Below are positions 4,307 to 7,905 of a DNA stretch of 7,905 nucleotides, in pieces. Below the pieces are notes generated by a model. The model did not search any database, had not been told where the DNA came from, and was given only the letters and a program-made list of their open reading frames with translations. The DNA comes from Gammaproteobacteria bacterium (GTDB taxonomy: Bacteria > Pseudomonadota > Gammaproteobacteria > Thiohalospirales > Thiohalospiraceae). The stretch lies in assembly GCA_014762485.1 (NCBI GenBank), contig JABURU010000360.1, forward strand, positions 1 to 7,905, in the 5' to 3' direction. How positions within the stretch are numbered: the first letter of the stretch is position 1; each line of letters begins with the position of its first letter. The position numbers and the translations under genes are program-made.

Positions 4307-5503
4307 TCACTTTTTACTTATACGATATATCCGTCCACTCTGGTATGCCGCTACATAGATCTCTCCGGCTTCGTCTTCGCCGAAGGTGCTAATTAATAAT
4401 CCGTCATCATCAAAGTAATCTATCGCCAGGCTTAACAGGGACTGTGGTTCGAAGAGAGTTTTTTGTGCCACGACTTCACCATCTTTATAACGTAAGCCCC
4501 AGATGGCCTGGCTGACAAAGTCACCGTAGATATACACACCGCATAGTTCAGGGAACTGTTGTCCGCGATAGACATAGCCACCGGTAATCGATGCACCTAT
4601 CTCATGGTCATAACTGTATATAGGGTAGGTATAACCGTGTTTATCACAGTTGGGATCCACTCCCGGTGTGCAGATGGGGCCTTCCATCACACGCCAGCCA
4701 TAGTTCAGGCCTTTATTGATGATATTGATCTCTTCTACTTCATCCTGGCCAACATCGGCGGCATATAAGTCACCATTTTTACGATCAAAGGAAAAGCGCC
4801 ATGGATTTCTTAAACCATAGGCCCATATCTCGGGCCGGGCATTGGTTGTGGTGATAAACGGATTATCAATCGGGATGGCGTATTCATTTTTACCCGGTTG
4901 TCTATCCACATCAATACGTAGGATTGAACCTAGCAAAGTGTCTAGTTTTTGCCCGTTGTTATGCGGATCATCGCCGGCGCCACCATCACCCATCGCGATA
5001 TAGAGATATCCATCGGGGCCAAATGCCAGTTGACCGCCGTTATGATTTCCCCAGGGTTGGGATACCGTTAACAGTATGCGTTCACTGCCAGGCTTGGCCA
5101 GGCCGGTGATGACCTGGAACTCGGATACCACGGTATATAGCTGGTCATTAAGCTCGGTGGTGTAGTTAACATAAAACTGACCATTAGCTTTGAAGTTTGG
5201 ATGAAAGGCCAGTCCCAGTAACCCGCGTTCACCGCCGTCAACCACCCGGTCATGAATATCGAGGAAGGGCTGTTTGACTAATTGGTCATTGTTGATTTCA
5301 CGGATGCGTCCTTCCTGCTCTACTACGAACAGGCGGCCGCTGCCATCGTTGGCATGGGTAATGGTTACAGGGCTGTCCAGGCCCTCGACAACCTTAACGA
5401 GTTTTATGTCCGGTATAGCCTCTCCCAGCGCGTCACAGCTATTTGCCTGGACGGTCAGTGGTAGCAGAAGGGCGAGCAGCGAGGCGAAAATCGGTTTTAT
5501 CAT
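4307..5503 (-). CDS. secreted PQQ-dependent aldose/sugar dehydrogenase (GSDH family)
   Basis: 398 residues from the ATG at 5503: a signal peptide (MIKPIFASLLALLLPLTVQA, cleavage likely after residue 20) and a six-bladed propeller domain. Visible family motifs: GLDSPVTITH (41-50), RGLLGLAFHPNF (93-104), NHNGGQLAFGPDGYLYIAMGDGG (153-175) with His154 at the expected catalytic base position, LRIDVDR, AYGLRNPWRFSFD (228-240), ADVGQDEVEEIN (249-260), GLNYGW, and ITGGYVYRG (306-313). Relatives (soluble glucose dehydrogenase, E. coli YliI/Asd) oxidise aldoses in the periplasm using PQQ and calcium; the exact sugar cannot be read from sequence. No PQQ synthesis genes are in the window. The open frame extends to 5578, but a good promoter (5532-5561) lies inside that extension, supporting 5503. 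Divergent from the HbpS/GlcG gene. The extra Cys residues (278, 286) may form a disulfide. Confidence 0.92.
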   Translation of the reverse strand: MIKPIFASLLALLLPLTVQANSCDALGEAIPDIKLVKVVEGLDSPVTITHANDGSGRLFVVEQEGRIREINNDQLVKQPFLDIHDRVVDGGERGLLGLAFHPNFKANGQFYVNYTTELNDQLYTVVSEFQVITGLAKPGSERILLTVSQPWGNHNGGQLAFGPDGYLYIAMGDGGAGDDPHNNGQKLDTLLGSILRIDVDRQPGKNEYAIPIDNPFITTTNARPEIWAYGLRNPWRFSFDRKNGDLYAADVGQDEVEEINIINKGLNYGWRVMEGPICTPGVDPNCDKHGYTYPIYSYDHEIGASITGGYVYRGQQFPELCGVYIYGDFVSQAIWGLRYKDGEVVAQKTLFEPQSLLSLAIDYFDDDGLLISTFGEDEAGEIYVAAYQSGRIYRISKK

Positions 5504-5531
5504 TGTTATGTCCGCATGATGTATTAAAGGC

Positions 5532-5561
5532 AGTATAGAAAATATCGCGCGAATCTGACAA
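5532..5561 (-). promoter_or_regulatory. sigma70 promoter for the PQQ dehydrogenase
   Basis: On the minus strand TTGTCA (5556-5561) and TATACT (5532-5537) are each 5 of 6 to consensus, with an 18-base spacer. Transcription would start near 5525, about 20 bases before the ATG at 5503. The spacer contains a G+C-rich CGCGCG run. No comparable promoter is visible for the divergent plus-strand gene. Confidence 0.7.
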
Positions 5562-5621
5562 TCTACACTTGATAACAAAAATGTGATGATACCACCCAGG
5601 AGTCTGTAGAGGAGAACGAAG

Positions 5622-6113
5622 ATGAAGCTTTACCGTAAACTGGCCATATTGATCCTGTGCTTGCCGCCATGGGCAATGGCTGAAGACGTGGTGAATATCA
5701 AAAATATCGGTATGAACCTGGCCAATGAAATCGCTCTGGAAGCCGTGAATGTATGCCGTCAATCCGGTTATAACGTCAGCGTGGTCGTGGTAGATAGAAA
5801 CGGTATACAACGAGTGGCGGTGCGTGATGATTTAGCCATACGCTTTACTCTACAAATTGCGGAAGAGAAGGCCAATGCTGCAATTATGTCGGGCATTGAT
5901 TCCAGTGCTTTTCGTAAAAACCGTAGTGATATTCGTCCCGAGATGAATCATGTGAAAGGTATACTGATGATGGAAGGGGGCGTGGTGATCCAGGCCGCGG
6001 GTTATCGCGTTGGTGCTATTGGGGTCAGTGGCGCACCGGGTGGTGACAAGGATGAAGTATGTGCGAAGAAGGCCATTGAAAAATTTTCCGAGCGCCTTGA
6101 GTTTGCCGAGTAA
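5622..6113 (+). CDS. secreted GlcG/HbpS-family (DUF336) protein
   Basis: 163 residues. An N-terminal signal peptide (MKLYRKLAILILCLPPWAMA, cleavage likely after residue 20) precedes a complete GlcG/HbpS domain: helix LANEIALEAVNVCRQSGYNV, strand VSVVVVDRNGIQRVAVRDDL (52-71), helix with TLQIAEEKANAAI (76-88), strand EGGVVIQAAGYRVGAIGVSG (118-137), then the family signature GAPGGDKDEVCAKKAIEKF. Members bind haem or related small molecules (HbpS of Streptomyces) or are of unknown role (GlcG). A periplasmic form could bind haem, sense redox or act as an accessory protein, but nothing here proves haem binding. Cys45 and Cys147 remain in the mature protein. A strong GAGGAG at 5609-5614, 7 bases before the ATG, fixes the start. 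It has its own terminator and is divergent from the PQQ dehydrogenase. Confidence 0.9.
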   Translation: MKLYRKLAILILCLPPWAMAEDVVNIKNIGMNLANEIALEAVNVCRQSGYNVSVVVVDRNGIQRVAVRDDLAIRFTLQIAEEKANAAIMSGIDSSAFRKNRSDIRPEMNHVKGILMMEGGVVIQAAGYRVGAIGVSGAPGGDKDEVCAKKAIEKFSERLEFAE

Positions 6114-6135
6114 GCACTACTGCCTAATCACGTAG

Positions 6136-6164
6136 AGGCCGGCTCAAATCCGCCGGGCTGTTTT
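6136..6164 (+). terminator. rho-independent terminator after HbpS/GlcG gene
   Basis: CCGGC (6139-6143) pairs with GCCGG (6152-6156). After one G/G mismatch, AG (6136-6137) pairs with CT (6158-6159). The loop is TCAAATCC, followed by G and TTTT (6161-6164). It sits 22 bases after the stop codon, in the 59-base convergent gap. Reading the other way there is no T run, so it does not clearly end the minus-strand gene. Confidence 0.65.
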
Positions 6165-6172
6165 ATGTCTGA

Positions 6173-6823
6173 TTAACCTTCTGCCTGCTGGGAGCGTTGT
6201 TCTGATTCCAGTAACCAGCTATCCAGTAGCGGTTGTATTGTCTCTAAGTTGCTGTAGCCATGCGTTAGCACTTTGGCTTCGTGTTTATCTTGCATGATCA
6301 GGGTAGGAAAGCCTCGAACACCATATTGTCGCGTCATCTCAAAATTGCGTTGGGTCTTCTCATTTATCTCTGCCGATAACCATTGTTCAACAAATGTTTT
6401 TTTATCAATTTCAAACTCTTCCGCAATTGAGGCCAGGGTCTCCTGTTGAGTGATATCTTCGCCCTGCTGGTAAAATGCTTGCTGTAGACGAATAAAATAA
6501 GGAAACGTGGCTTGTGGATCGAGCTGGGGAATGGTTACCGCAGCGCGGCATGCCGGCTCGGTATTATAGACAAAACCTTCAGGTAGGGCATTGTCGAACT
6601 TAAATGGTTGAACGGTCAGTTTGTGTACATCATGCCAATGATGAAAGATTTCATCACGAGAAGCGGTGCTTAAGGCTTCTGTTGTTCCCGGTTGCAGGCC
6701 ACCGACAACCAGAGAGATAGGTATGCGTTCACGGTATTGCGGAACGAGTTGTTCAATCACCGGGGCAAAGCCCCAACACCATGAACACATCGGATCGGCA
6801 AAGTACCAAAGTATTCTTTCCAT
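6173..6823 (-). CDS. DsbA-family (FrnE-like) thiol oxidoreductase, cytoplasmic
   Basis: 216 residues with a thioredoxin fold interrupted by a helical insertion. The active site is near the N-terminus: ADPMCSWCWGF with Cys13-Ser-Trp-Cys16. The cis-proline loop is RGFPTLI with Pro173. EPACRAAV (about 89-96) and LQQAFYQQGEDIT (113-125) match the FrnE/HCCA-isomerase-like branch. Relatives carry out dithiol-disulfide exchange and some protect cells under oxidative stress; the substrate is unknown. There is no signal peptide, so it should act in the cytoplasm, unlike true DsbA. The start is ATG at 6823, with AGG 9 bases upstream; a TTG two codons earlier (6829) is less likely. It lies 83 bases downstream of a peroxiredoxin, behind a terminator, so it may be partly cotranscribed with it. 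Confidence 0.88.
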   Translation of the reverse strand: MERILWYFADPMCSWCWGFAPVIEQLVPQYRERIPISLVVGGLQPGTTEALSTASRDEIFHHWHDVHKLTVQPFKFDNALPEGFVYNTEPACRAAVTIPQLDPQATFPYFIRLQQAFYQQGEDITQQETLASIAEEFEIDKKTFVEQWLSAEINEKTQRNFEMTRQYGVRGFPTLIMQDKHEAKVLTHGYSNLETIQPLLDSWLLESEQRSQQAEG

Positions 6824-6850
6824 TATCAAAAACCTGTATTAACACACTGT

Positions 6851-6885
6851 AAAAATAATAGAGCTATCCCGATAAAGGATAGCTC
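6851..6885 (-). terminator. rho-independent terminator after the AhpC/TSA peroxiredoxin
   Basis: GAGCTATCC (6861-6869) and GGATAGCTC (6877-6885) are perfect complements around a 7-base loop. In the minus direction the stem is followed by TATTATTTTTA (6860-6850). It lies 21 bases after the peroxiredoxin stop and 27 before the DsbA-like start, so it would limit expression of the second gene from the first gene's promoter. Confidence 0.82.
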
Positions 6886-6906
6886 ATGTTACTTGCTTGA
6901 TAGCGC

Positions 6907-7554
6907 TTACTTAAGATTGTCCAGTATATTCACAATGATACTGGGCTCCAGTCGCGTGGTGTAATCAGCATCGATGAAGTCAAAAATGATTTCACGATTT
7001 TTTCCAATCACGTACGTTGCGGGTACTGGCAACTCAAAGCTGCCATCGCCATTATGTGCCGGGATATCGATACCAAACTTGTCATAAATAGGCTTCAGGC
7101 TTTCAGGCAGGGTAAACACCAGGCCAAACTCTCTGGCTATCTTGTTTTCCTGATCAGAGAGGATGTCGAAAGCCAGCTCATTCTTTTCGATGGTAGTCAA
7201 AGAATTATCCGGTGTTTGCGGGCTTACAGCTACCAGGCGGGCGCCACGTTCTTTAAACTCACCCAGGTGACTTTGTAGTTCACTCAGCTCCAGGTTACAG
7301 TAAGGGCACCATGCACCACGATAAAAACTCAGGATCACAATACTGTCATCAGTCAGGGATGAAAGTGAGAGTGATTCGCCATTTTGGTTTGATAGGGTAA
7401 AGTCTGGTGCAATATCACCGGCTTTCAGGCCCTGGTTCTCCAGATCCGTCGCTTTTAACTCGTCAGTAGCGCGATCCATTGTGTTGAGAATTTCTTCCGG
7501 CACCTTTTGCTTTTTTACTTCTTCATAAGCATTAATTTTAGCTAACAAAGTCAT
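6907..7554 (-). CDS. AhpC/TSA-family peroxiredoxin-like protein with WCPYC site
   Basis: 215 residues. An N-terminal helical extension (about 1-45) precedes a thioredoxin-fold domain: GDIAPDFTLSNQNGESLSLSSL (46-67), VILSFYRGAWCPYCNLEL (73-90), ARLVAVSPQTPDNS, FDILSDQENKIAREFGLVF, and ELPVPATYVIGKNREIIFDFIDADYTTR near the end. Cys83 is the probable peroxidatic residue and Cys86 a nearby partner, giving a CxxC rather than the usual typical-2-Cys arrangement; the branch is normally annotated as peroxiredoxin-like. The expected role is reduction of peroxides, or a related thiol reaction, in the cytoplasm (no signal peptide). AAGGAAG 8 bases before ATG 7554 gives a firm start. It is divergent from a TetR-family gene and shares with it a region holding two dyad repeats, so it is the likely regulatory target. 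Confidence 0.9.
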   Translation of the reverse strand: MTLLAKINAYEEVKKQKVPEEILNTMDRATDELKATDLENQGLKAGDIAPDFTLSNQNGESLSLSSLTDDSIVILSFYRGAWCPYCNLELSELQSHLGEFKERGARLVAVSPQTPDNSLTTIEKNELAFDILSDQENKIAREFGLVFTLPESLKPIYDKFGIDIPAHNGDGSFELPVPATYVIGKNREIIFDFIDADYTTRLEPSIIVNILDNLK

Positions 7555-7575
7555 GATTCGAGCTTCCTTTAGGTA

Positions 7576-7593
7576 ATTGAGTGATCGTTCAAT
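7576..7593. promoter_or_regulatory. operator-like dyad 1 (probable TetR-family site)
   Basis: ATTGAGTGATCGTTCAAT, an imperfect palindrome with ATTGA/TCAAT ends and a GATC centre (7 of 9 positions paired). It matches dyad 2 at 16 of 18 positions. It lies just downstream of the peroxiredoxin -10 box, where a bound repressor would block that promoter. Confidence 0.72.
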
Positions 7594-7596
7594 AAC

Positions 7597-7625
7597 AAGG
7601 TAGCAGTTATTGAGTGATTATTCAA
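7597..7625 (-). promoter_or_regulatory. promoter for the AhpC/TSA peroxiredoxin
   Basis: On the minus strand TTGAAT (7620-7625), a 17-base spacer and TACCTT (7597-7602), with TGC directly before the -10 giving an extended -10. Dyad 2 overlaps the -35 and dyad 1 covers the start-site region. Confidence 0.5.
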
Positions 7626-7626
7626 T
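7609..7626. promoter_or_regulatory. operator-like dyad 2 (probable TetR-family site)
   Basis: ATTGAGTGATTATTCAAT, the second copy of dyad 1, 33 bases away start to start (about three helical turns, so on nearly the same face of the DNA). It overlaps the -35 regions of both divergent promoters. Confidence 0.72.
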
Positions 7627-7640
7627 ATTTGTGCTACACT
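7610..7640 (+). promoter_or_regulatory. promoter for the TetR-family gene
   Basis: TACACT (7635-7640) preceded by TGC gives an extended -10. TTGAGT (7610-7615) is a possible -35 at a long 19-base spacing. Dyad 2 covers the -35 and part of the spacer, which suits autorepression. Confidence 0.5.
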
Positions 7641-7670
7641 GTTTTTTAGTTCATTAAAATGGTGATATCG

Positions 7671-7905
7671 ATGGCTCGGCCAGTAGAGTTTGAAATGGAT
7701 ACCGTGTTGCAAAAGGCTATGGATACCTTCTGGGAGCACGGCTACAGTGCGACTAGCATGAGCAACCTTGTGGAAGTTACTGGACTCAAACCGGGCAGTA
7801 TTTACGCGGCTTTTGGCTCTAAGGAAGGCTTGTTTCTCAGTGCCATCGACAAATATGGGCAACGTTCTGTAAAACGTCTGCAGGCATTAATAGAGCAGGC
7901 GGACT
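7671..7905 (+). CDS. TetR/AcrR-family transcriptional regulator, 3'-truncated by window end
   Basis: 78 residues are visible before the window ends, covering the whole DNA-binding domain: MARPVEFEMDTVLQKAMDTF (helix 1), HGYSATSMSNLVEVTGL (helix 2 and turn), KPGSIYAAFGSKEGLFLSAI (recognition helix and helix 4; about 40-59). The GSIYAAFGSKEGLF stretch is diagnostic for the family. The ligand-binding C-terminal domain is outside the window, so the inducer cannot be guessed and any redox-sensing cysteine would not be seen. An in-frame ATG at 7659 would add four residues, but GGTGA before 7671 favours the later start. The gene is divergent from the peroxiredoxin across a 116-base region with two operator-like dyads. 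This suggests a repressor of itself and of the peroxiredoxin. Confidence 0.92.
   Translation, partial: MARPVEFEMDTVLQKAMDTFWEHGYSATSMSNLVEVTGLKPGSIYAAFGSKEGLFLSAIDKYGQRSVKRLQALIEQAD

Noticed and set aside
5439..5810. Minus-strand frame across the HbpS/GlcG start and the dehydrogenase promoter
   Set aside because: It overlaps two well-supported genes and their promoter region, and the translation (His/Asp-rich) matches no family.
6173..7554. Peroxiredoxin and DsbA-like genes as a simple two-gene operon
   Set aside because: A perfect 9-bp stem followed by a T-rich run lies between them, so only partial read-through can be claimed.
7569..7862. Minus-strand frame of 97 codons opposite the TetR gene
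   Set aside because: It is antisense to a clear TetR DNA-binding domain and runs through the operator dyads; the repeated C-terminal residues simply reflect those repeats.
1..7905. CRISPR array, tRNA, rRNA, insertion sequence or transposase
   Set aside because: No regularly spaced repeats, cloverleaf, rRNA motifs or transposase-like translation were found on either strand.

Overview
The window looks like the chromosome of a gammaproteobacterium, probably marine or environmental. This rests on protein character only: a gammaproteobacterial-style GlcG/HbpS protein, a PQQ-type aldose dehydrogenase, a FrnE/DsbA-like protein and a standalone Hpt protein, plus mid-range base composition and Shine-Dalgarno/rho-independent signals of the usual kind. 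No rRNA, tRNA, insertion sequence, transposase, integrase or CRISPR array is visible, so the species cannot be fixed.

Left part (1-1177): visibly more A+T-rich, with the 3' end of an unrecognised gene (1-258), a strong inverted repeat, a DUF6641-like gene (440-877), and about 300 bases without a convincing gene. That last stretch holds a perfect TATAAT, several short repeats and a strong bidirectional terminator at 1134-1162. It reads like accessory DNA or the edge of an island, but no integrase or attachment site is seen.

Middle (1178-3641): an orphan histidine-phosphotransfer protein on the minus strand; a roughly 350-base regulatory gap with a 28-base palindrome; a glyceraldehyde-3-phosphate dehydrogenase of the type usually paired with the arsenical exporter ArsJ, here without arsJ beside it; a small HEPN-like protein with a C-terminal membrane anchor; and a DUF3592 membrane protein. 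The last two genes converge and overlap at their 3' ends.

Right part (3668-7905): mainly redox genes. On the minus strand are a BCP/PrxQ-type peroxiredoxin with a CxxxxC pair, a secreted PQQ-dependent sugar dehydrogenase, a cytoplasmic DsbA/FrnE-like CxxC oxidoreductase and a second AhpC/TSA peroxiredoxin with a WCPYC site. On the plus strand is a secreted HbpS/GlcG-family protein, divergent from the dehydrogenase. The second peroxiredoxin is divergent from a TetR-family regulator, cut by the window end. The 116 bases between them carry two near-identical 18-base dyads placed over opposing promoters. This is the clearest regulatory circuit in the window: a TetR regulator probably controlling itself and a peroxiredoxin.

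No obviously new multi-gene system was found. The best leads are the TetR/peroxiredoxin circuit, the ArsJ-type GAPDH lacking a neighbouring ArsJ, the membrane-anchored HEPN-like protein, and a possible small transcript at about 975-1162.
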